Of a DNA stretch of 6,111 nt, positions 1 to 6,111 are shown piece by piece (the first letter of the stretch is position 1; every line of letters starts with the position of its first letter). The position numbers and the translations under genes are program-made. The notes beneath the pieces were generated by a model that worked only from the letters and a program-made list of their open reading frames with translations, made no database searches and was not told the origin of the DNA. This DNA comes from CANGTU01 sp046336655 (GTDB lineage Bacteria; Bacteroidota; Bacteroidia; Flavobacteriales_D; Sanyastnellaceae), in contig JBKDGH010000017.1 of NCBI GenBank assembly GCA_046336655.1, positions 1-6,111 on the forward strand. The letters are read 5' to 3'.

Positions 1-118
1 TCTGCCGGGAGAAGTCACCCGCACGCACCACACGCAATTCCGGCTCACCGACCTCACCGGCAAGCTCATTCGCGAGTTCAGTGCTGATACGGGAAGTACC
101 ACGTATATGCTGGATGTG
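1..118 (+). repeat. Direct repeat copy A within T9SS sorting-domain coding sequence
   Basis: This block matches 1668-1785 at 117 of 118 positions by direct comparison. The only difference is T at 82 versus C at 1749, a silent change in a serine codon (AGT/AGC). The repeat may extend left beyond the window. It is in the same reading frame in both genes. To the right, identity falls at once to about 42 of 81 bases. Confidence 0.95.
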
Positions 119-202
119 AGCAACTATGCGGCGGGCATTTATTTGCTTATTATGAGGGTAGAAGGTAATGTAATCCAGACCGAGCGAGTGGTGGTAGAGT
201 GA
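1..202 (+). CDS. Secreted T9SS-sorted protein, C-terminal fragment (5' end outside window)
   Basis: Only the last 66 complete codons are visible (reading from base 2, stop TGA at 200-202). The translation runs from LPGEVTRTHHTQF through FRLTDLTGKLIREF and YAAGIYLL to the terminal TERVVVE. This is the later part of a type IX secretion system type A sorting domain, the beta-sandwich tag that directs Bacteroidota proteins across the outer membrane and is normally removed or used for surface attachment. The same domain ends the next gene, with near-identical DNA over the first 118 bases and clear divergence afterwards. The two genes are therefore probably paralogues, or at least share the tag. 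The cargo domain lies upstream and cannot be named. The domain call is firm; the function of the whole protein is unknown. Confidence 0.88.
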   Translation, partial: LPGEVTRTHHTQFRLTDLTGKLIREFSADTGSTTYMLDVSNYAAGIYLLIMRVEGNVIQTERVVVE

Positions 203-270
203 AACGGCATGAATAGAAAAGACTTACGACAAAGAAAAGCTGCTTCCACTGGCCATTACGGAAATCTGAT

Positions 271-296
271 ATGGACTGCTGATGTAAGCAGTCTGT
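271..296 (+). terminator. Possible terminator stem-loop after the first T9SS gene
   Basis: GACTGCT at 274-280 pairs perfectly with AGCAGTC at 287-293 around a six-base loop. One A-T and two G-T pairs can extend the stem to 271-280/287-296. A short CTTTT follows at 297-301. It lies about 70 bases after the upstream stop. The stem is only moderately GC-rich and the T tract is short, so it could be a weak terminator or a chance hairpin. Confidence 0.35.
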
Positions 297-342
297 CTTT
301 TGGCAGGTATCTGGCCCGCGCATTTTCCGCTGGCCAATTGAT

Positions 343-350
343 TAAATTCG
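343..350 (+). promoter_or_regulatory. Weak candidate -7 box before the propeller protein gene
   Basis: TAAATTCG matches the Bacteroidota -7 consensus TAnnTTTG with one mismatch and lies 19 bases before the ATG at 370. No well-placed TTTG -33 element is seen. The position is reasonable for a short leader, but a one-mismatch match in AT-rich spacer DNA can easily arise by chance. Confidence 0.2.
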
Positions 351-369
351 CAAAGTTTCAAATTGCTCG

Positions 370-1869
370 ATGAAACACACTCTGTTTGTCCTTTGCATGC
401 TTTCTCAGACTGCCGGCATGGCCCAGCCCTTCAATTTGCGCTATGATTTCATGGGTCTCACCCGACCTGAAGTAGCATGGAGTGTGGAGAGCGAAGAGGA
501 CGGAGGGTTTACCGTTTTTACAGGTCAATTGAATTTGAATTTATGGAAGCATGCAACAGGGATTGCTCGGTTTAGCAATTCGGGCAACGTAGTGTGGGAG
601 CGCAATCTCGAGATCGACACTCTTGACATTTATACAGGGGTACACAATAGTTCTCATAAATTGAATGGAGAATATGGATATGTGCTTGGAACAGCATTTA
701 TATACGATGGGGCTAACTATATGTACCTGATTCGCTACTCTTCGACGGGTGATACCCTCTGGACCCGCCATTGGTCTTCCGATTTTGGAAACGATGAGAT
801 AGGTTATTCAGCTATTGAAGACCCCGATGGAAATTTTCTTATTGTGGGTGTGAGTGACAATGCCAACCAATATTCTATTGGCGTGGTTGCGAAAACCGAC
901 CCCGTCGGCAACACGCTCTGGAAGCGCTACTACACGGGCTACACAGGGAGTACCAGCAGTACGATTTTTGGGAGCATTGATAATGCGTTTGGGGGTGGGT
1001 ATATCGTGGGTAGTGGAACTAGATCCTGTGATACCTGCCCGCTGCAACACCATGTGGTGAGGCTTGACGTAGATGGTAATGTTGTTTGGCAGAATTATTT
1101 GGTTAATAACAGCGATGACTCTGGTCCTAAAATCATGCATTATGGTGATGGAACCTATTTCGGAGGAACAGACAGATGCCTCGACCCGCAAGGATATTAT
1201 GAGTGCAAACCACAAATTATTAAATACTCCGAAAGCGGAGATACCTTGTGGACTCGAGCGTATGGAGAAGACTGGATGTTTCGCTCCTATTTCACAGTAT
1301 TGAAAAGGCTAAGTGACGGAAATCTCTTCACAGGAGGTCAAATCGAAGATGAAAATATTCAAAAGGGATTTATTGCTAAAGTGGACACCTCAGGCACCAT
1401 GCTTTGGCAACGTATCTACACCAATGTAGATGGCAACGCTTGCCGCTTCAACGATTTCACTGAACTTACCACCGGTGAACTGGTCGCCGTAGGCGTGGCG
1501 TGGCCGCAAGGCGGGGATGAGCCATTGGGGCAAGACACGTGGATACTCAAAACCGATGAGTATGGTTGTCTCATCCCCGGCTGTCATGTATCCGTAGAGG
1601 AGCTGGAAAGGCAAGAGCAGTCGTTTTTGGTTGGCCCAAATCCGGCAAGTGACAGACTGAATATCTTTCTGCCGGGAGAAGTCACCCGCACGCACCACAC
1701 GCAATTCCGGCTCACCGACCTCACCGGCAAGCTCATTCGCGAGTTCAGCGCTGATACGGGAAGTACCACGTATATGCTGGATGTGTCGGAGTATCCTACA
1801 GGAGTCTACCTGGTCAGCCTCGTCATTGACGGTCAGAGTATAAAAACGGAGCGGGTGGTAGTGGAATGA
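370..1869 (+). CDS. Secreted beta-propeller-like repeat protein with T9SS C-terminal sorting domain
   Basis: This 499-residue protein begins with a Sec signal peptide (hydrophobic residues 4-12, likely cut after GMA at 16-18). The body holds repeats built on the pattern [I/V]-x-[R/K]-...-G-[D/N]-x-[L/V]-W. Six repeat glycines fall at about residues 72, 127, 180, 236, 290 and 342. A seventh, degenerate unit (WILKTDEYG) ends near 399. The 52-57 residue spacing suggests a seven-bladed propeller. Cysteine pairs at 220/223, 270/279 and 400/405 could form disulfides. The linker is followed by a T9SS type A sorting domain from about 419 (VGPNPASDRLNI) to the terminal VVVE. The protein is probably exported to the cell surface or medium. 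No catalytic motif was recognised, so ligand and role are unknown. The start is chosen because the signal peptide follows it directly; no Shine-Dalgarno sequence is visible. Confidence 0.92.
   Translation: MKHTLFVLCMLSQTAGMAQPFNLRYDFMGLTRPEVAWSVESEEDGGFTVFTGQLNLNLWKHATGIARFSNSGNVVWERNLEIDTLDIYTGVHNSSHKLNGEYGYVLGTAFIYDGANYMYLIRYSSTGDTLWTRHWSSDFGNDEIGYSAIEDPDGNFLIVGVSDNANQYSIGVVAKTDPVGNTLWKRYYTGYTGSTSSTIFGSIDNAFGGGYIVGSGTRSCDTCPLQHHVVRLDVDGNVVWQNYLVNNSDDSGPKIMHYGDGTYFGGTDRCLDPQGYYECKPQIIKYSESGDTLWTRAYGEDWMFRSYFTVLKRLSDGNLFTGGQIEDENIQKGFIAKVDTSGTMLWQRIYTNVDGNACRFNDFTELTTGELVAVGVAWPQGGDEPLGQDTWILKTDEYGCLIPGCHVSVEELERQEQSFLVGPNPASDRLNIFLPGEVTRTHHTQFRLTDLTGKLIREFSADTGSTTYMLDVSEYPTGVYLVSLVIDGQSIKTERVVVE
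1668..1785 (+). repeat. Direct repeat copy B within T9SS sorting-domain coding sequence
   Basis: Second copy of the 118-base block at 1-118, with one silent difference (C at 1749). It encodes residues 434-472 of the propeller protein, in the central part of the sorting domain. The block is about 58% GC by hand count, whereas a sample of the same gene's body (541-720) is about 44% GC. The match stops after the GTG valine codon: the next codon is serine in both genes but AGC in one and TCG in the other. Confidence 0.95.
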
Positions 1870-1977
1870 ATTGAAAAGGTTCGGCCAGGCTCTTTGCTTT
1901 CGAGCCAGTCGAGATGGTTGGCACTCAGTTGAACTAGCTTGTAGGAGTTGCCACCCCTCACTCCGGCATCTCCGGTC

Positions 1978-1985
1978 TATATTTG
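1978..1985 (+). promoter_or_regulatory. Bacteroidota-type -7 promoter box for trxB
   Basis: TATATTTG is a perfect match to the TAnnTTTG element recognised by the Bacteroidota primary sigma factor. It lies 37 bases before the trxB ATG, so transcription would start around 1989-1993 with a leader of about 30 bases. No clear TTTG is seen at the usual -33 distance; the nearest TTG (1948-1950) is somewhat too far upstream. The box would serve trxB and possibly the genes downstream. Confidence 0.5.
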
Positions 1986-1987
1986 CC

Positions 1988-2011
1988 GCGCGCTAATCAA
2001 CCTCCGCGCGC
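1988..2011 (+). other. GC-rich hairpin in the trxB leader
   Basis: GCGCGC at 1988-1993 can pair with GCGCGC at 2006-2011 around a 12-base loop. If the TATATTTG box is used, this stem sits at or near the 5' end of the mRNA, 11 bases before the start codon. It could affect mRNA stability or initiation. It could also be chance, since each arm is self-complementary and the area is GC-rich. Confidence 0.3.
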
Positions 2012-2022
2012 ACTGAACCGCA

Positions 2023-2973
2023 ATGGAACCGAAAGAACATATCAAATGCCTCATCATCGGCAGCGGCCCTGCAGGGTATACCGCTGCGATCTACGCTGCA
2101 CGTGCTGACCTGAAACCTGTCATGTACCAGGGCATGCAGCCTGGCGGACAGCTCATGGATACCACCGACGTGGACAATTTCCCCGGCTATCCCGACGGAG
2201 TGCATGGTCCGAAGATGATGGAAGACCTGAAGAATCAGGCCCTTCGCTTTGAGACAGACATCCGCAGCGGATGGGCTACCAAGGTGGATTTTACCGGACC
2301 GAAACACATCGTTGAATTCGACAACGGCAAGCATGTGGTTTCTGCCGATGCGGTGATTATTTCAACCGGCGCATCCGCCAAGTGGCTCGGACTCCCCAGT
2401 GAAACGCGTCTGCGTGAGGCCGGCGGTGGCGTAAGTGCCTGCGCGGTATGCGATGGATTTTTCTACCGCGGACAGGATGTCGCTATCGTAGGTGCGGGTG
2501 ACACCGCAGCTGAAGAAGCAACCTACCTCGCGAAGCTGTGTAAGAAAGTGTACATGATCGTGCGCAGCGACAAAATGCGCGCTTCCAAAGCGATGCAGCA
2601 CCGCGTGGAAAGCACTCCGAACATTGAGGTGCTCTGGAACACGGAAACGCTCGAAATTCTGGGTGATCAGGGCGTAGAAGGAGCACGGTTCAAAAACAAC
2701 GTGACCGACGTGGAAAGCACCATTCCCATCACCGGATTCTTCGTGGCGATCGGTCATAAGCCCAATACGGATGTATTCAAGCCCTGGATCGAAATGGACG
2801 AAACAGGTTATATCAAAGGAATACCCGGCACTGCCAAAACAAATATCGAAGGAGTGTTTGTAAGTGGTGATGCAGCAGACAAGGTGTACCGTCAGGCGAT
2901 CACTGCCGCAGGTACCGGTTGCATGGCTGCACTCGATGCGGAACGGTATTTGGCAGCGAAGGGCATTCACTGA
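2023..2973 (+). CDS. trxB: Thioredoxin reductase (NADPH, FAD-dependent)
   Basis: This 316-residue cytoplasmic flavoenzyme transfers electrons from NADPH through FAD and a redox disulfide to thioredoxin. Its length is normal for low-molecular-weight bacterial TrxB. Visible motifs in order are the FAD-binding GSGPAG at 13-18, GGQL at 41-44, the redox centre CAVCD at 140-144, the NADPH-domain GAGDTAAEEA at 157-166, and the C-terminal FAD motif SGDAAD at 281-286 followed by RQAITAAGTGC at 290-300. The 2'-phosphate-binding segment, HRRxxxR in the E. coli enzyme, reads VRSDKMR at 180-186. The second arginine is therefore serine, which may alter cofactor preference. The ATG fits the expected N-terminus, with few residues before the first Rossmann strand. 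No Shine-Dalgarno sequence is present. It is the first gene of a tightly spaced same-strand run. Confidence 0.96.
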   Translation: MEPKEHIKCLIIGSGPAGYTAAIYAARADLKPVMYQGMQPGGQLMDTTDVDNFPGYPDGVHGPKMMEDLKNQALRFETDIRSGWATKVDFTGPKHIVEFDNGKHVVSADAVIISTGASAKWLGLPSETRLREAGGGVSACAVCDGFFYRGQDVAIVGAGDTAAEEATYLAKLCKKVYMIVRSDKMRASKAMQHRVESTPNIEVLWNTETLEILGDQGVEGARFKNNVTDVESTIPITGFFVAIGHKPNTDVFKPWIEMDETGYIKGIPGTAKTNIEGVFVSGDAADKVYRQAITAAGTGCMAALDAERYLAAKGIH

Positions 2974-2983
2974 TGACCCCGCA

Positions 2984-3718
2984 ATGGCTTTTCGCTTCGC
3001 ACTGATTCACCTGTTCGCTCTTGCTCTTTCGCTGCTGCTCATGCGGTCTGCGTTGGCGCAGGAACCAGATTCTGCGATAACTATTTCCCGCGAAGAGCTG
3101 CTTGGCAAAATAGATCCTGCAACACATCCGGGGTTTTCTCCGGTGCCCGCTTCCATAGCTTCGCGTGAAGGAATGTACCTGCGCTCAGAAGTGCTCACTG
3201 CCTTTCAGGCCATGCGCGATTCGGCAAAGAAAGATGGCGTCAACCTCATCATCCTTTCTGCCACACGTCCGTTCAACCACCAGAAAAGCATCTGGGAGAA
3301 AAAATGGAACCGCAGCAAATACGCCGGCTGGAGCGATGCCGAAAAGGCGCTGGATATTCTGAAATACTCCTCCATGCCCGGTACAAGCCGTCACCACTGG
3401 GGTACTGACCTCGACATCAACAGCCTGGAGCCGGCTTATTTCACTTCGGGTGAGGGTAAAAAAATCTACGACTGGATGTGTGCCCACGCAGCGGACTTTG
3501 GGTTTTGTCAAACGTATACCAGCAAATCCGCCGGACGCACCGGCTACGAGGAGGAGCATTGGCACTGGAGCTACTATCCGCTTTCCAGCGCATTTCTGGA
3601 GGAATACCTGCGGGTGATTACTCCGGCTGATATCAGTGGATTCAGTGGCTCTTCCACCGCCGGAGCCATTGATGTAATCGGCAAGTACGTCCGCGGCATT
3701 GAGTGTCATCAGAAATAG
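2984..3718 (+). CDS. Secreted M15-family D-alanyl-D-alanine carboxypeptidase (VanY-like)
   Basis: This 244-residue zinc peptidase is expected to trim the terminal D-alanine of peptidoglycan stem peptides in the periplasm. A signal peptide spans residues 1-25 (hydrophobic 5-20, cleavage after ALA). Family M15 motifs follow. SATR is at 92-95. SRHHWGTDLD is at 135-144, with H137 and D144 as likely zinc ligands. EHWHW is at 191-195, with E191 as likely catalytic base and H194 as third zinc ligand. The tail (ITPADISGF at 212-220, GIEC near the end) resembles other Bacteroidota members as I recall them. The frame is open from an ATG at 2864 inside trxB, but the ATG at 2984 is preferred because it places the signal peptide at the N-terminus and leaves a 10-base gap after trxB. 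All catalytic residues appear intact. The exact substrate (D,D- or L,D-bond) cannot be told from sequence. Confidence 0.9.
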   Translation: MAFRFALIHLFALALSLLLMRSALAQEPDSAITISREELLGKIDPATHPGFSPVPASIASREGMYLRSEVLTAFQAMRDSAKKDGVNLIILSATRPFNHQKSIWEKKWNRSKYAGWSDAEKALDILKYSSMPGTSRHHWGTDLDINSLEPAYFTSGEGKKIYDWMCAHAADFGFCQTYTSKSAGRTGYEEEHWHWSYYPLSSAFLEEYLRVITPADISGFSGSSTAGAIDVIGKYVRGIECHQK

Positions 3719-3733
3719 TTTTCTTTACACCGG

Positions 3734-4846
3734 ATGAATTCCCGGACCTCCGTTTGCCACTTTACTTCTGTTCACCCACCCGGTGATACACGCATCTTCG
3801 TGAAGGAGTGCCGCTCGCTGGCTGAAGCAGGATTCGATGTGCACCTCGTAGTGGCCAATGCCGATACCACCACCATTGACGGGGTGAAAATCATCGGTGT
3901 GCGTGTACCTTCTTCACGGATAGCCCGCATGCTCTCCGGCGCAAGAAAGGTGTATCGCGCGGCGCTTGCAGTGAATGCGGACATCTATCATTTTCACGAT
4001 CCGGAATTACTCCGCTTCGCGCGGCGACTTAGGCGCGCCGGCAAGCGCGTGGTATATGACAGTCATGAAGACCTTCCGCGTCAGATTGCGTACAAGCATT
4101 ATATCCCGGCGTGGCTCAAGCCGCTTGCCTCGCGCTGTGCTGAATTCCTCGAAAACCGGTGGGTCAGAAACTGCGATGCAATTATTACGGCAACCGCATT
4201 TATCCGCGATCGCTTTGCACGGGTGCATCCGCGTGCAGTGGACGTGTGCAATTATCCAAGTCTGAGCGAACTCCCTGCGCCTGATTTCAATGCGCCCCGG
4301 GAGCGCGCGGCGTGTTATATCGGAAGCATTACCGCAGTGCGCGGCATCCGTGAGAAAATCCGGATGATGGATGGCGCTTCGTTTCGGTTGCTGCTTGGCG
4401 GGCCATTTGCTCCTCCCGAACTCCTCACTGAAATGCAGGCAAAGCCGGGATGGAAGAATGTGGAGTACGCCGGACCTTTGTCGCGCGGGCAAGTGGTGTC
4501 CATGCTGCGCCGCAGTGCGGTGGGTCTCGTCACCATGCACAACAGTCCCAATTACGCCGAAGCACTTCCGGTAAAAATGTTTGAATACATGGCTGCGGGA
4601 ATCCCCGTAGTGACCAACGCCATACCGCTGTGGAAGAAAATTGCCGAAGAGAATCACTGCGGCGTGTCGGTGGATATTGAGGATACGGCATCATTCCGGG
4701 CAGCGGTGGAAGCATTGCTCAATGATCCCGCCCGGAGCTTAGAACTCGGCAAAAACGGGCGCCGCGCGGTCGAGGAAAAATTCAACTGGTCAGTGGAAGA
4801 GCGCAAGCTGATCGCATTGTACCGCGAACTTGCAGGCCATGACTGA
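3734..4846 (+). CDS. Glycosyltransferase family 4 (GT-B fold)
   Basis: This 370-residue enzyme probably transfers a sugar from a nucleotide-sugar donor to a growing surface glycan at the cytoplasmic face of the inner membrane. The N-terminal acceptor domain begins with HFTSVHPPGDTRIF (9-22) and includes HFHDPEL (86-92) and YDSHED (108-113), typical of GT4 proteins. The donor domain starts near 194 (CYIGSIT). It carries the EX7E signature as E276 and E284 within EALPVKMFEYMAAGIPVV (276-293), with the glutamates expected to contact the donor. There is no signal peptide or clear membrane segment. It starts 15 bases after the carboxypeptidase gene, and its last 8 bases overlap the next glycosyltransferase gene, implying co-translation and a shared pathway. 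Donor sugar and linkage cannot be predicted. Confidence 0.92.
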   Translation: MNSRTSVCHFTSVHPPGDTRIFVKECRSLAEAGFDVHLVVANADTTTIDGVKIIGVRVPSSRIARMLSGARKVYRAALAVNADIYHFHDPELLRFARRLRRAGKRVVYDSHEDLPRQIAYKHYIPAWLKPLASRCAEFLENRWVRNCDAIITATAFIRDRFARVHPRAVDVCNYPSLSELPAPDFNAPRERAACYIGSITAVRGIREKIRMMDGASFRLLLGGPFAPPELLTEMQAKPGWKNVEYAGPLSRGQVVSMLRRSAVGLVTMHNSPNYAEALPVKMFEYMAAGIPVVTNAIPLWKKIAEENHCGVSVDIEDTASFRAAVEALLNDPARSLELGKNGRRAVEEKFNWSVEERKLIALYRELAGHD

Positions 4847-5861
4847 ACGCGTATCCGTAATTATTCCATGCTACCAGGAAGCAAAGCACATTGATGCGCT
4901 GATGGATAATCTGCTTGCGCAGGATTATCCTGCAGCATCGCTCGAGATTCTGTTCGCCGACGGCGGAAGCACCGATGGTACCTGGGAAAAACTGGAGGCA
5001 TTTGCCGCTATGCACGCGCGTGTGAAAGTGCTCGACAATCCGGACAAGTACGTGCCTCACGCCCTCAACGCGTGCATCCGAGAGAGCACCGGTGAAATCA
5101 TCGTGCGCATGGATGCACACAGCATGTATCCCACAGATTACATCTCCACGCTTGTGCGCAAGTTGAATGAGCACCACGCGGATAATGTGGGTGGTGTGTG
5201 GATCACAGAGCCCGGTGAGGACACTGCGGAAGCCCGCGCCATTGCGCTGGTCACCACGCATCCGCTGGGCATCGGCAATGCGGATTACCGCCTCGGTGCG
5301 GATGGGGATAAACGCGCGGATACTGTTCCCTACGGATGTTTTCGCCGCAGTTTGTTCGAGCGTATCGGCATGTTTGATGAAGAGCTCATCCGCAATCAGG
5401 ACGATGAATTCAACGGGCGTATTATCCGAAACGGGGGCAGCATCTGGCTCATTCCTTCGGTGAAGATCCGGTACAAGGCCCGTCCCACGCGCGCAAAACT
5501 CGCTGCGATGTATTATCAGTACGGCTTGTTCAAGCCCCTGGTGAATAAAAAACTCGGCGCGCCGGCTACACTGCGTCAGTTTGCTCCTCCTGTATTTGTG
5601 CTCTCCGGCGCAGTGGCTCTCTTGCTGGTGTTTTTACGTCCGGAGTGGATGCTCGTTTTTTTGTTGTGGTTTGCGCTCTATTTCGGAAGCATTGCGCTGG
5701 TGTCGGCGCGCCTCGCTGCCTCGCACGGCTGGGTGCTGTGGCCGCATCTGGCGCTCACATTTCCTGCCATTCATCTGAATTATGGTTTCGGTTATCTTGC
5801 AGGACTTATCCGCTGGTTACCAGGTGCCCACACGCCAGCGAAGGTGAGTGACAACCGCTGA
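4839..5861 (+). CDS. Glycosyltransferase family 2, membrane-anchored, ExoA-like
   Basis: This 340-residue protein has a GT-A catalytic domain followed by a hydrophobic tail. Motifs are VSVIIPCYQE at 5-14, ADGGSTDGT at 40-48, the likely metal/nucleotide site RMDAH at 90-94 (DxH in place of DxD), and NQDDEF at 186-191, which probably holds the catalytic acid. Membrane segments are likely at about 250-267 and 271-292, with a further hydrophobic stretch at about 298-326. The layout resembles succinoglycan-type ExoA glycosyltransferases, so a role in polysaccharide or lipid-linked glycan synthesis at the inner membrane is likely. The ATG at 4839 is preferred over an upstream TTG at 4830, because it starts just before the first beta-strand and overlaps the previous stop (ATGACTGA), a common coupling arrangement. 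Sugar specificity is unknown. Confidence 0.9.
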   Translation: MTERVSVIIPCYQEAKHIDALMDNLLAQDYPAASLEILFADGGSTDGTWEKLEAFAAMHARVKVLDNPDKYVPHALNACIRESTGEIIVRMDAHSMYPTDYISTLVRKLNEHHADNVGGVWITEPGEDTAEARAIALVTTHPLGIGNADYRLGADGDKRADTVPYGCFRRSLFERIGMFDEELIRNQDDEFNGRIIRNGGSIWLIPSVKIRYKARPTRAKLAAMYYQYGLFKPLVNKKLGAPATLRQFAPPVFVLSGAVALLLVFLRPEWMLVFLLWFALYFGSIALVSARLAASHGWVLWPHLALTFPAIHLNYGFGYLAGLIRWLPGAHTPAKVSDNR

Positions 5862-6111
5862 ATGATACGCCGTATTATTTTACTCGCAGGAATTCTTCAT
5901 TGTATTCATGCGCTGTCGCAATTGCCGCCGGAGCAGGGGAGTGATTTGTTTCGGGAAAATGTGCAGGCAAACTGGAAGTTCTCTGCCGCCGACAGCAACC
6001 GATGGATGAAGGCCACCGTGCCTGGATGCGTGCATACTGACCTGATGCAAAACCGTATCATTCCTGATCCGCTGATTGGAACAAATGAAGCCGGATGTCA
6101 GTGGGTAGGAG
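5862..6111 (+). CDS. Beta-mannosidase-like glycoside hydrolase family 2, N-terminal fragment (3' end outside window)
   Basis: Eighty-three codons are visible and open to the window edge. A signal peptide covers about residues 1-19 (hydrophobic 5-12, probable cleavage after ALS). Cys14 lacks a proper lipobox, so a lipoprotein is less likely. The mature start matches the N-terminal jelly-roll domain of GH2 beta-mannosidases: NWKF (37-40), W48, ATVPGCVHTDL (51-61), IPDP (67-70), NE (75-76) and QWV (80-82). These enzymes release beta-linked mannose from the non-reducing end of mannosides and glycoprotein glycans. The catalytic glutamates lie far downstream, so activity cannot be judged here. The ATG directly abuts the previous stop (TGAATG), suggesting translational coupling with the ExoA-like gene. 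A different GH2 specificity is possible but less likely given the VPG-VHTDL and IPDP pattern. Confidence 0.85.
   Translation, partial: MIRRIILLAGILHCIHALSQLPPEQGSDLFRENVQANWKFSAADSNRWMKATVPGCVHTDLMQNRIIPDPLIGTNEAGCQWVG

Noticed and set aside
209..373. A 54-residue reading frame as a gene
   Set aside because: It has no recognised domain, no ribosome binding site and an open length expected fairly often by chance. It also overlaps a possible terminator. Kept only as a low-interest observation.
1888..1906. Stem-loop GGCTC/GAGCC after the propeller gene as a terminator
   Set aside because: The stem has only five base pairs with a nine-base loop and no T tract follows. It is too weak to call, so no terminator is annotated between 1870 and 2022.
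2362..2970. Long reverse-strand frame opposite trxB (202 codons)
   Set aside because: It lies wholly antisense to a well-supported gene, has no recognisable domain, and is explained by codon bias of the + strand gene. The same holds for the reverse frames at 3185-3709, 4007-4657 and 4782-5261.
2864..2983. Upstream start (ATG 2864) for the carboxypeptidase
   Set aside because: It would overlap trxB by more than 100 bases and place 40 unrelated residues before a good signal peptide. The ATG at 2984 is the better start.
3521..3575. Possible loss of M15 active-site residues
   Set aside because: On reading the motifs, H137, D144, E191 and H194 are all present with normal spacing, so the enzyme appears intact.
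5901..5906. Cys14 of the GH2 protein as a lipoprotein anchor
   Set aside because: The residues before it (ILHC) do not fit a lipobox because histidine sits at -1. An ordinary signal peptide cut after ALS is more consistent.

Overview
The window looks like chromosomal DNA of a Bacteroidota bacterium, probably Flavobacteriales-like. Three things support this. Two genes end in a type IX secretion (T9SS) C-terminal sorting domain. No start codon has a convincing Shine-Dalgarno sequence. The sequence before trxB contains a perfect TAnnTTTG element, the Bacteroidota -7 promoter box. Everything identified is on the + strand. I saw no RNA gene, CRISPR array, insertion sequence or phage gene.

Left part (1-1869): the 3' end of one secreted T9SS protein gene, a 167-bp spacer with a modest stem-loop, then a complete 499-residue secreted protein. 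The complete protein has a signal peptide, about seven repeats of roughly 54 residues (probably a beta-propeller) and a T9SS sorting domain. The two genes share a 118-bp block, identical except at one base, inside their sorting-domain coding region. It ends abruptly, and this is the clearest unusual signal in the window.

Right part (2023-6111): five closely packed genes behind one likely promoter. They are thioredoxin reductase (trxB), a secreted M15/VanY-type D,D-carboxypeptidase, a family 4 glycosyltransferase, a family 2 ExoA-like membrane glycosyltransferase, and the start of a secreted GH2 beta-mannosidase-like protein that runs off the window. Gaps are 10, 15, -8 and 0 bases, so co-transcription is plausible, at least from the first glycosyltransferase onward. 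The later genes fit envelope or glycan assembly and turnover. trxB is a housekeeping redox gene with no evident mechanistic link to them.

I found no convincing new multi-gene system. The points worth checking are the recombination-like block in the sorting domains, the regular propeller repeat, and a serine replacing an NADPH-phosphate-binding arginine in TrxB.
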